Assembly (NCBI GenBank): GCA_034190875.2
Contig: CM067351.1
Coordinates: 2,489,510-2,553,509, forward strand
DNA from: Urechis unicinctus
Lineage: Eukaryota > Annelida > Polychaeta > Xenopneusta > Urechidae
DNA length: 64,000 nucleotides
Reading direction: 5' to 3'
The notes below the pieces were generated by a model. That model searched no databases and was not told the origin of the DNA. It worked only from the letters and a program-made list of their open reading frames with translations. Positions 13,103 through 25,361 of the stretch are shown here, piece by piece. A program made the position numbers and the translations under genes. Positions within the stretch are counted from its first letter, which is position 1; each line of letters opens with the position of its first letter.

Positions 13103-13486
13103 ACTCACCATTCATGTCACCCAGTATAATAAGAAACCCACCATTCATGTCACCCAGTATAATAAGAAACCCACCATTCATGTCACCCAGTATAATAAGA
13201 ACTCACCATTCATGTCACCCAGTATAATAAGAAACCCACCATTCATGTCACCCAGTATAATAAGAAACCCACCATTCATGTAACCCAGTATAATAAGAAA
13301 CCCACCATTCATGTAACCCAGTATAATAAGAAACCCACCATTCATGTCACCCAGTATAATAAGAAACCCACCATTCATGTAACCCAGTATAATAAGAAAC
13401 CCACCATTCATGTAACCCAGTATAATAAGAAACCCACCATTCATGTAACCCAGTATAATAAGAAACCCACCATTCATGTAACCCAT
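13103..13486 (+). repeat. 33 bp minisatellite, 12 copies
   Basis: The core CCATTCATGT is followed by CACCCAGTATAATAAGAAAC and recurs 12 times at a 33 bp period. Copies alternate between GTCACCC and GTAACCC variants. As 33 is divisible by three, the array stays open in several frames on both strands (an 11-residue repeat such as GYMNGGFLIIL on the minus strand), which explains the ORFs there. I see no start context or splice site that would make it a gene. In R2 the same locus is scrambled and partly inverted. Confidence 0.95.
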
Positions 13487-13639
13487 TGTCATCAGAAACT
13501 AACCATCAATCGCCATATCCGTCAGTGTCTGCAGCTCTTCCCTGAACTTCTGCTTTATCTCGTCATCACATCCAGTCTAAGGAGCATATGCTGCGATCTT
13601 TAGCACCCATCAAGAAATGCAGATTTAGCTAGCAAACTA

Positions 13640-14700
13640 TTAAGGTTACATTACCATGCAAACTAATACTAGAGGTCACTACAGGACAACTCATTGGTTT
13701 TTCCTAGTTTTTGAAAGAAAAATGAGCCAAAATTTACAAATTATTGATAGTGTCAAATCACGCTTATAGCCTCAGGATATATATATTGAAGAATCCTAAC
13801 GGAAGTTGTCACCGCTTATAAGGTACTGGAATGTATCCCCGTATAATAATCCGATCCTTACCATTTAAGTTTACTAGAAACCAATGATTAACCGAGCAGT
13901 GGCATTAAATGATTGGTCGATGACATTTTGAATTTAGTTTTAGGCTTCTATCATTTTTTTAATTATAGATCATGGTTCTCGGACATTTTCTTATCATATT
14001 GCAGCACTCGGACAATTGTTCTATTCTGAAAATGCTCTTCAGTCTAAGCAGAGCCATAAGTATGGCTTGATGTTTTGAACATGCGCCGTGCAATAACGAC
14101 TTATCTAGGACTGAATCTGACGGCTGTCAATAGCGAGAGTATTACTTAAAGGCTTAATAAAAAATAGTGCCGCTGCGATTTTCTATTTTATTAGATTGCC
14201 ATGTGATATATGATAAGCTAATAACTAATTCAATGTAATCAAACTTATCCAACATGTTGTATTATCTATGCGGTTGGTACAACTATGAGATCCTTGTTAT
14301 ATATCCAATTAGAGAATGACGTCACCAAGACTCCGTTTGCTTTATCGCAGCAAAATTCGTGCGATGACGAGACACGCAAATTGTTCCCCAAACACGATTT
14401 TTCAGAAGATCGCTGGGTCTCCCGTACTAACGAATGCAAGCAACACTTCTTTGTTACTTAAAATGTGCAGCAAAATTTATTGTTACCGGCTAGGCAACAT
14501 TCTTTTCTTATTCTGAACAAAAATAAATACCTGCCCCCATGAAGTTAAAGCCCGCACAATTCTTAAATTTGCAATCGCCATTGCTGAATGTTTGGTTGGC
14601 TTCCGATCTAATAATGCGGCTTTTTAAGAGCTGGTTTAGCCTCCGTCTGGGAGGTAAATGCCACGCAAAGTAGATGCTAATTTTCATCAAATACAATATA
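13640..14700 (+). repeat. Ancient internal duplicate inside R1, related to 15,590-16,400
   Basis: Blocks recur in the same order at both places: a segment around CACGCTTATAGCC (13,758) and CACGCTTGTTGTA (15,690), TCATGGTTCTCG (13,970 and 15,916), TCTAGGACTGAATCT (14,104 and 16,147-16,165) and TATATATCCAATYAGARAATG (14,300 and 16,330). Identity is low (about 60-65 percent by eye), so the duplication is much older than the R1/R2 copy event. No coding sequence is seen. Confidence 0.55.
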
Positions 14701-17700
14701 AGTGTGTTTGACAGATATTAGACAAAGTAAGGACGCACTCAGTCATAATATTTAATCTTCATAAATGTTAAATACGCGATTAAAAATCCCTAAACATAGG
14801 TGAACATGTGGCTGTTATATATACAAGTACTATATAACCTACCAATAAACCTACCAATAAAACACTCGGTATCGGCATGTACATTATTCCGACAATCATC
14901 GACAATGGAGAAATTGTTCATATTGGCTTCTTTTCCTTAACTTTAACATTCTATTGTATGCCATATAGTTGAGGAATGACTAGTTAATAAGCCATGCTGT
15001 TTTTCAGCGAAATTGCAAGCATTACGCATTCGAAGATTATAGCCCATGTTTACAATAGCCTGTACACCACTAGCAGATAACAAATGTACTAAATGATATA
15101 CGATGCATGCCTGGTAAAAAAGTAATCTTATTCGTGATGATGGAGAGCACATAACAGTTATGTGAACGATTCGTGGCAAATTTGATAGGCATTTTCCTCG
15201 TGCAAAAAGGCGAAAGCCATCGAACAATTTAGCAAGTATACCCATGCAGACTTAGCGACGATGAGGCTTTCTATGTAGTCCTTGGTTATACGCGAGAAAG
15301 CACCCAAGCACTATTTGATGAGTTATTAGGGTGCTATATTACTTTGTACCATTGTGTTACACATCATCATATGATAGCTTGTATATTAAACATTGCAAAG
15401 GTGAGAAAAAGAGGATGATCACAACGTTATCGTTCATATTATGTCATTTATAGTATGCTTTAGATTAATCTCGCGGGGACAGAAGTACAGCCTTTGTATG
15501 ACAAGCAATCATAAATGTTATTAAAATGTGCAGAGATGTGTAAACATTATTCATACCGAACCTCTAACGCCAAATCAGTAAAAGAACGAAGCTGATGTGA
15601 TAGTCACTGTCGAACGAGCAATTGGTTGTTCTTTAATTTGTAGCGCAAATATACAAAATCGTCTAATCTTGGATGTTGCCAGGTCACGCTTGTTGTATCA
15701 TCATACACATTGAAGCAACTTGTTTGAAATTCTTAACGCTTATAAGATATTTATATATCTCCCCACCTAATCATTAGATAATATCATATACGTCTTCTAT
15801 ACACCATTGATCTACCAAACATCGGCTTTAATCAGGCTTATCGTTAACATGTGGATTCCGGATTAACGGTTCTGTGAGGAGGTAAAGTGCAAAAACGTTC
15901 GTTCTTTAAAATATCATGGTTCTCGAACTTAGAGTCATCTTTGCGACGTTCATTGATTGACCGGTTTTGCCAAACATTTTATATAAGTATAACTAACAGT
16001 ACATTTTTAGCTTATCAGCGAAAGCTTTCAAGGAGTTTCAAACATGTCACGCAGATATACACGCCAGCGCCCTTGCATCCAGGCATCGCGGGGAGGTTGG
16101 TCAAATGGTTTTGAATTGAAAGCAGAAACGTGGTACAATCTAGACAGATCTAGGATTGAATCTACCAGCTGTCGTGAGCGTCAGTATCGTTATAAGGCTA
16201 AAAGTTAATTAAACAATGCTCCCGCTGAAATGATCTGTTTCTCAGGGATATAAAACATCACAAGCTTAAAACTATCTTTAGTGTTATTAGGCTGCTCCCG
16301 GCTGCAGGATTATCTTTTGAGATGATTTTTATATATCCAATCAGAAAATGCCATCAATCTGGCTCAAATAGTTTTGTCGGGTCCTGCAGAAAGATTCTGG
16401 CAATATTGCAGTAACGAGCATTTTCCCGAAACCCGACCTTAGTCAGCGATATTGATAACCCAGGCAATTCTATTTACCGGTAGCCTCATAGTTTTGTTTG
16501 GAAGACCAAATGATTGGTAAATATAGTGCTTCGTTTTTGTCTTCTTATGAAAGGGACATTGTTTTTGCAGTTTAACTGGTAGCTCCATTGTCCGAAATGA
16601 TTCGTTATTTTGCTATACAATAAATTGTCTCGCTCTATCGTATTATCTTGCAATAATGTCACACATATCGTAAGTACTGTACACGGACCATTGTTTGAAT
16701 GGAAAGCATGTACGTATACGTAGGTTATTGTAAGAATAAATAAGCTCGTTGATAAAAAGGGCCTCAAACGAATGGGAATGTTTGAATGTATATAAAAAAT
16801 ATTGGATATTATTAGTAAGTGGGCTGTTGGGCCTGGCGTAAGAAAGTACAATTTAGTTGAGTGGATAGTGAATTATATGATAACTGATCGGCATCTTTTG
16901 GTAAGCGCATCTCATCTATGCTGAATACGCATTTTGGGCTGTGCAAAATCCGTAATTGTATAATATTCGAACACATAATATGATCATGTTGTGGTTGCGT
17001 ATGACAAAGTGTATGTTTAAGTGTGCACTGGCAATAGTTGGCGGCCTCAGGCGAGGTTTAGATGGATAACTATATATGTTTCATTTATGATATGGTTGAG
17101 GCCTAGATCCTGGGGCCAAACAAGAATGCATGCAGTCGTCCCCAGCCCGATTGCATTTATTTGAAATGAGCTTGAGCTGTCAAGGGAAATGTTTTTTGTT
17201 AGGAAGACTCACTTAAACGGCTTAAGGGACATACATATTGTTGATAAGGCACATTTTTCATTGCTGCCCCAGAAAAATGAAAACATATAACCGTCCCTTT
17301 AAGCCATCGAACTATTACCCTTACCTACTGCAAAGACGGGTTATAAGCAGAGCCGAAGCCTGCTGAAGCCTGCAAGTAAAACACCTTATTCAAAGTCATG
17401 GCATTATGTCACAATAAGTAGTAAGGTGCACTTTCGTGGTTTGGCATTACGGCCGGCATTTATGTCGGGAAAATAAGTGAATCGGCAACCTAAGCGGAAG
17501 CTTAGACTGCTTGCACGATGAGATGATTGCTTGTCTTGTTATACCATTGGGGGGTATAGCTCATTACTGTGTCAGCAATTAGAAGGAGTAATATTTTTTA
17601 CAGATATCATATACGGGCGGACTACATTATGGTGTATCTCGGGACCTACATATCGCCATCGACATCGTACGTTGAAAACTGATTGTTTTGTCTGTGGAAT

Positions 17701-20700
17701 GGAATATTTCCATTTACTGGACAATTTCGAATATAAGCACGTGCATCTAGTGACACGATAAATTGATTCTATTCAGCCCACGTTAGCGCGCTCAATTTCC
17801 TTACAAAATCTAACATGGACATTTAGAAGGTGATACTAAATATGATGCCATCAAATGCTTATTTCCCCAGCATATTTGCATAGATGGTGTGCAGCACTGT
17901 ATCGCTGCATAGTTAGTTCCGTCTCTCTAGGTCAATACATATTAATATCGTAACTGTTTCCATCAAAAGTTGGCGATAGTGTTTCATCACTTAATATTTC
18001 AAATAACCCAAAAATAAAAATTAATATATCCAATTAAAAGAGGTTTTAGCGTGCACGCGAAATCAATGTAGTTCTATTCATATTAAGTGAGGTAATTTTA
18101 ACTGAGCCAACTAGAAAAGTTATTAAAGCTGAGGTTACTTCTGGAACGTTTAATGTAATCAGCTAAAAACTTGTGCAGTCACTTGGCAAAGGACATCATT
18201 GATTTGATGATGATACAGTCTTACGGGGCTTATGTACTTGTTGGCTAAGAAATTACTTGTATAACATTGATATGACGTGTCAATATTGAGAGAAAAGCAA
18301 TTACGTAACCATGTCAATTGTTATTCGGCTTCATTGATGGGCGCGTAATGAAATTCGTTAGAATTCTCCTTCGAGTGTAATGCAAATAATCAGAAGAATA
18401 GTTGGTGCTGATTTAGAATGATGACGCAGCTGCAAACATAGCGATGACCAGATGGCAATTACGCTCTACTTGATGCAATCGAAAAGTTGTAAATAATGTG
18501 CACTACATATTCACACGAATTAAAACTAATATCCCTAGTCTTCATGCACGGTTAAAGAGTGAGTGAGTCATCTACTGCTGTTCTATCATCTCTTAACTGA
18601 AGGCAGAGTAACGACCATATTCAGGTAACATTGTTGTGGTGTGGTGATTTCCTCCATCAATCGAATTGTGTATTTGCCTGTATACAGCTGCAGAGGGCTT
18701 AACACACGCTGCTATATCTGACACCTAAATAATACTGCTCAGTTCGCCTCCAAATAAATTGATGCGCAATTCTTATGGCTGAGCTAGATGCGTGAAACAC
18801 AATGACAAGAGTATATACCTAATTCTGATTGGATTGTTCGTTCTGTTTGCCAACTTCAGTCACTGCTGAAGTAATTCGCCAGACATATCCCCAAAGCACC
18901 ATACATCATGCAGCAATATGTGACTAAAGAATATGGGCGAAAATAAAACAAGCAAGCATAAAGCATGCATGAATTGTATTATATATATTAAATACCACTG
19001 GCACTTAAACCTAACAAAGCCGGTAATACAATGTAATATTCGCAAAGGGGTACCTAAAAAAATATTATGGCTCTAGGCGTGCTCAGACACGTGCGTGAAT
19101 ACATACTAGACACTAACATGCGTTCTCTATCGTGGCTGTAGATAGCGCATGTCAACACATTTTGTCATCAATACGTTCTTCTGCATCGCCTAATGGTCCT
19201 ACCAATAATCGCAGTACAGCAGCATACATAGACATTTTCACGAGGATATTCGTCGGTTTCATCCGCTTTAACACGCTGAAAGTACTGTTTGAATCGCATC
19301 TGGTGTATGTATGGATACTCATTAGTTATCTTCGTTGACAGTGCATGCAGCCTTCTGTAAGCTCAGTGATGCTAACATGCGTATGCCTATGTTCCGTGCT
19401 AGAGTCGAGGAGAATGAATTTATTTTCAAAGTCGGGGCTATTAATCTGAATGATCTCCTGTCATTTTTCCTTTTCTTACATACAGTTCAGAACTACTTTG
19501 AATTGGCAGCCTCTTGTGTTAAGCGTCGAACCTTAGGTTTTGTCTTATCGTTGTCGTCACTTCCTCAAATGCCACCCCTCCGCTGATCAGGTATACTATT
19601 GCTCCAAACAATATGATTGCATACGACTGTAGAATCCATACTTTGCGCATGAAATGTATAATTTGGTCTTCTGCTCGTAATTTGTCAACATTAGCTTACA
19701 ATAAGTGAATGTCCTGCAGCAATACCTCTTATCACTTTCCATTGAAGGGAAAGTTACCAGTATACATATCCTTTCTGAACACAGCGTTTGTTGTCTTTTG
19801 CATCATATTAACATCTTGCACCGAATCAGGCTGAAATTAGCATTCAATGATTTCATGTGTAAACCTAGAGGTTCCCATCAAGAACCGTGAGGTTCGACTC
19901 CGCTCGTGGTACAGGGGCACATTTACATGGTTGAGCCATGGACAAATCCAGCAGGGATCAACGGGTACGTCATCAGTTTCAGTCCAATCGCAACCCCGCC
20001 TTTGGTTATTTCACGAAGAGGTGGAACGCAATATTACTATGGTTGATACACTGAACTACTTGATGCTTAACTGCTGTAGCGTATAGCCTCTTGCAACCCT
20101 TACTAAGGGGTCATATGCGCCTGACTGGTTCATATAAGTGTTTGTATTGTTCTCCAAACAGACGAAAGCGTCCTAACCTCCTTTTAAACTGATACATCAG
20201 CTTCAATTATATCGGCGACGGCCGCTTTAGATCAGAGTACATTATTTATGTGCCTTTATTACGCACTTATAGCTCTTCAAGTACACCATGGGTCGTACAT
20301 TACCGATGCTGTCTGTCAGTAGTGTTAAGTATAATGCTGACATATGCTAACATGTCGATCAGGTGTTTTTTCACCCACCTTGGACATGCATCATGGTTGC
20401 TAAGGGCTCAATAAACACCAAAACTATCATAATTTGTTTTACCCTGAGATTTGTGGTTTCGCACGAATCTCCCTAATTTGTGGACAGCATATTAATATTC
20501 ATGAATGAATGAACGGGAAATATACGTTGCTCCCCTTCTAACTAATTCAGTTGCTTCCCGGTGTAATAACTCGATATAATACAGGATCGTGTGGAATTAA
20601 AAAAGGAAGTGTGTGCTGCTCTGAAAACCGCATGTGAAGACCAGGTCACCAATTAAGCGCAATATTTATACCCAAGTTATTGATATAAGATATATATGAA

Positions 20701-23700
20701 CCTATTACGATATCACTAGAAGCTGCGAGAGATCAGATTTCATTCGATATCTTGTTTATATTTCAAGTAAAATAACGTCCCCGCCATTTTACACAATATT
20801 GATAGGAGTGGATGTGTCGCCACGTAAGCGAATATAGTGTACGAATAGGTGCAGTCGACTAATGGAAATTGATATTTCAACTCAGACAAACTCCCTGTCG
20901 TCGGAACGGTTGTGTGGTGTTTAGGATTTAGCAATGCTTGTCCCAGCTATTTGGATTGCGTTGCACAGCCACGGATGGAGGATGGATAAATGTAAAACGA
21001 CACGAAAAAACCGCCGTATATTTAATAGCGACTCAAATCAGACTGGTTAATATGCAATCAAAGATATGAATCCTGCTTGGAAGTTATTAGATAAATGCGC
21101 TAATACTTAACTGATTTCATCGGAATAACTTTATCCTGTGTTGAGCTCAAAACGACACATGCGGTTGTAGCTCGGTCAACCGGGATTATAATGATCCCAA
21201 TTACTATGCAACAACTAAATTACCAGAAGTAATCAGGGCAACCAATTCGCTGAACATATATTGTGCAAGCATGCTGCTTTGCTATTCACGGAAAGTCCTA
21301 CGGGAGATGATATTCATACAGCCTATGCTCTCGTAAAATATGGCAGGATTATCAAAACACAGCCCAAGATATTATCTTTACGACTGATGGTGATCCTTGT
21401 CATATATATTCCGCAACAATCCAGCCTTGTGATGCTCCCGTGGGTAGACCTGCTATAAAACAAGTCCTTCTAGTAATGGGAAGATAAACAGGTGGTATAA
21501 CCGCTCACAGTTGTGTGGGGATTTGTTTATACTGAGATATTGTCGATCGCACAGGGGACAGCAAATGGAGATTTATCTCCGTATTATATGTATATGTGCG
21601 TTTGAATCCATCGGGACATGATTATGCATTTGATCAAGGTCAAATGATTCCTCAAAGAGAGTGATCGGATTTGATTATATGTGATATTTTTCCATCCACT
21701 CCCTACTTGCTCTCATGGTTCCGGGACGAAGCGTTTTATAACTAGCAATCTTAATTCTCGTCGAACCGGTTCTAACATTGAAACAGCAATCTAATAAGTT
21801 ACATATGATGTCCCTGATTCCGCTGATATACATGCTCTCGAGTGACTTGCACCAAGGAATTATTCTCTTTGTTACTTCCATTATTGATATAGCAACAAGA
21901 GTTGGTTTACTTATTTATCGGAGTGTAATAAGTATTGACATTTGCGATGGCAATAAGCTCCGACTTCTCTGTTGGTTGTAAAGTATCGATATTATAATTA
22001 CAATGTTTTATAGCTGTCAACATGAAGTAATAGGGCATTGGTGTAATATATCTTTTGTTGGGCAATATTCAGATAATGATCTACGTAATAGTTAACTTCG
22101 TCAAATGGTCCGATGGTAAACGTATGACGAACGGCTGTTAAACCGTTCTGCAACAGCTTTTTTGGCGAATTCGAGGGATTATTTGGGAGCTGGTTTTTTT
22201 GATCAGTGATTGCTGGTGTGTTCACAGTGACATCAGACGAACGGGTCTGAGCAAGCTGCATATGCAACTTTGGGTTTGTGCACTCTACCGCGTGTGTTAA
22301 ATTATCTAAATTGTCTGCAGTGAACACACCAATTATCAAAATGATTAAACAACATCTTACAGAATATATTTCGTCAAAATATGTGCCACAGTGACTGCCA
22401 GCAATATTACTTGGTCTACTTGGTGTAAACTTGTATAGCCCTGGGCTGTCAATAAAGCAAGGTTATAGTCGATCTCCCTTTATAGTTTGACGACATAACT
22501 TACTACATGAAGATAGGCACGAGATTCAAGGAACATAGGAGATAATGAGGGGGATAAGTATCACATGATGAGCGCGGCCATATTGTTATATCAAACGTTT
22601 GACTGAAAATGCATGCGTGCTACAGGCGACTGGGCATAACTTCACATTGTACACACCAGTCTGGCCACGTTGAGATGGTGATCAATATGCTGTCGCCTTC
22701 CCTGCTATGATAATAGGCTATGCTGGATAGTTACTTATTACACATAGCTTATGGACGTTATGTGATTGTAACCTAATACAGCCGTTTATGTCATGACTGA
22801 TGAATAGTACACATCGGAAACCTATCGGTTTGCTGATTTATTTGTAGTCTTTGATAGATACGTGTACGTTCTAAAACAGTTTTGTGTTAAAGCCAACGTA
22901 GCACAGAGAGCAAATATCACATAAGCTCTCGCGCCGTCATTATTGATATAACAAACGTGCTTAAACTCGTGTCGTGTCGTGACGTGTAAAGTATTGAGAG
23001 GATAGAAGCCGACACAACATTTAAATTAACAGTAGATCAGTGTCGACTCATATGAATAATTTTACCATGCCTTGCTCTCTTGTCTACTTGGCAAGCATTG
23101 GATGGCCGGAGGAGATAGAAAAGCAACCTGACAGGGATCAGCTCTTAGTTCAATCGTCAATCGTCAAATTCTCCGGGGCACTTATGGCTTAGTGCTAATG
23201 CGCCCCTACGGAGGGATGTTTAAAATGCCTCACAAGACACATCAGCACTGGAGCATTTGTGCCGTTGATATATGCTACCTAATCACTACAGCACCAGCCT
23301 AAGCTCCAGTCAGGTATATAGGACTGCGGCAATTGCAAAAACAGGTGTTTTTACAGATTGATGGCAAATATTGTGATTTTTCATCTCAATGTCTTCTGGT
23401 AATCAGCCCTTGTAACTGTGCTCATGCGATAACCTGGGATGTTTGTAACAATGGAAGCTGCATGGAAAACCATGAAGTAAGAGAATACGTATTTGAGCAT
23501 GTGACGTAAAACGTCTGATGATCCTGCATTAAGAGACAAGGCTCCTGTATAGGGTAATCTGAGTGTCTATATGTACAGCGTGCAGTGGATACGAGGCAGT
23601 TAATGAAAATATAATTCTGCTGGAGGCTGTCCGTGGTTGCACAAATTGGCATAATATTCCGTTTCATCAATGGTTGTAAAATCTTGTAATGCTTTAAAGT

Positions 23701-24454
23701 GGATATTTGCATCTTTATAAACCCGTTCAGACAATATATAGCTCGAACATCAGGTATACTGTTTGTGTAACTTTTGTATATAAAAAAAAATGTTCTAAAA
23801 CGATGAAATCTTTCATTCGTACTGCTTAAAGATACAACTCACAAGCCTGCGACTTGATAGGAATCCAAATGCCAACAAAAAGCGCCAAGGGTGAATGCAT
23901 TCTTTACAAGATTGCAAGGATAACTATGCGACCCTGTGCCTGGCGGCGCAATAGAGCAATCAATGCATTATTTGACAAACCACCGATCCCTTGAGAGATA
24001 ATGCAATATCTCTCAATTCCTATCAGCCGGTTGGTCCTGTATCGTCAATATGGTGTTATGTTTCTGATTCCTTACTGGCATTGTTAAATGTTCTTTGCAA
24101 AAGCTTATAATTACTCTTTATTGTGTAATTTTACATCAATGATGCCCACTTCAGTGGAAATGGTAAATGTTGCACTTGCGATCATATCATACAGATTTAG
24201 TGGCAGAGAGTATGCAACAACTCAAATATTCTGTTCTGCTAATAGAATAGGTAAATGCCGAGTAAGGTTTGGGAGGAACAAATATTTTTGCATAAATGTT
24301 AGTACGCATTATTTACATTTCTTACGTAGAAACATATGAAAATGTATATAGTCAGCCAACACTTAGTCATTATTTATTGGTGAAGATCTATTTAATCTAC
24401 ACTGTATGTTTATGAATTATACTTATCTCGGTTCTGTGATTACAACGATAATTC

Positions 24455-24534
24455 ACTTCCATCAATACATAATTAGTTATATAAAAACACCGAACCATTC
24501 TTTTTTAAATTTGCCAGCATTTTTACTTTCTCGT
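24455..24534. other. ~80 bp present in R2 but not in R1
   Basis: R1 runs from GATAAT directly into CGTGTGTGGAAC near 12,572. R2 has about 80 AT-rich bases between these points, with a TC junction repeat on both sides (TTCACTTCC at the left edge, ACTTTCTC at the right). This is either an insertion in R2 or a deletion in R1. No terminal repeats of a known element are visible. Confidence 0.7.
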
Positions 24535-25030
24535 GTGTGGAACAATAGTTTTGTACAATAGATTTGCAAGAACGGCCCGAGAAGATAGCGACCGTAAACA
24601 GTATACACCACAGCAGAATAAATACACTCAGCATCGTGTTTGAATTTCTTTTATCAAATGAGACTCATTCTAATAATAACCACCAGTCTATGTGTTAGCG
24701 TTCTTGAACGGCTAAGCATGATCCGAGACCAGACGGAAAACATGGTTAAATACGATAATATTAACCACGGTGAATAGCTAGAGAACACACACGCAAATTG
24801 CCTTCATAAGTCCTGTTGCCGATTCATTATCTGCGCTAGGACAACAGCAGTGCTCTGATTGATGGGGAGGTTCGTGATAGTACATGTCATTTATGGAATA
24901 CGCCTTCCGCACACAAGAGCGTTGAGTGCGCCGAGGCTACATCTCCATTTACAACGGGGACGTCATGTGGGTCGCATCTGTTCGGGTATACCTACTGATA
25001 CAAACATACCCTAAGCCAATATGGTGCTCT

Positions 25031-25067
25031 CCATCATCACGAATAAGATTACTTTTTTACCAAACAT
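25031..25067 (-). repeat. 37 bp inverted copy of a downstream segment of R2
   Basis: GTGCTCTCCATCATCACGAA and the following bases are the reverse complement of 26,888-26,924. R1 has only the downstream copy (about 15,112-15,148) and lacks the upstream inverted one near 13,055. This looks like a templated insertion. Confidence 0.85.
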
Positions 25068-25127
25068 ATCCTATATCATGATACTAGCCTAGTACAGTTA
25101 TACGTCAAGTGTATGTATCATCAGGAA

Positions 25128-25330
25128 CCTCACCAACTTCATGTCACCCAGTATAATAAGAAACCCACCATTCATGTAACCCAGTATAATAAGAAATTGG
25201 TACCATTCATGTCACTTGTATATATAACAAACCCACCATTCACCTATGTCAGGGAGTTTTTTATCTCGTATTTAACATTTATGTCACCCAGTATAATAAG
25301 AAGTGCCCACCATTCTTTAACCCATTGTCA
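25128..25330 (+). repeat. Scrambled remnant of the 33 bp minisatellite in R2
   Basis: About five degenerate copies of the R1 minisatellite core remain, interrupted by non-repeat fragments (for example around 25,190-25,215 and 25,245-25,275). Two further copies lie in inverted orientation at 26,645-26,700, on the other side of the inverted block. Confidence 0.85.
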
Positions 25331-25361
25331 TCTGTCACTAACCATCACTCGCCATATCCGT

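Larger units (their letters stand above)
1341..16943 (+). repeat. R1: full tandem unit, carrying a transposon insertion
   Basis: From about 1,341 the sequence repeats almost base for base from about 16,944. The offset is about 15,590 before the insertion at 3,117 and about 11,863 after 6,840. Differences from R2 are mostly isolated substitutions and small indels. Apart from the transposon and the minisatellite at 13,103-13,486, I see no gene: there are only ORFs below about 130 codons with no recognisable motif and no consistent splice structure. The stretches 1,341-3,112, 6,845-13,100 and 13,490-16,943 hold nothing else I can name. The unit looks non-coding, perhaps part of a large satellite-like or segmentally duplicated array. 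Confidence 0.93.

Noticed and set aside
13089-13492. Repetitive 11-residue proteins over the 33 bp minisatellite
   Set aside because: An open frame is automatic because the period is divisible by three; both strands are open and there is no gene context.
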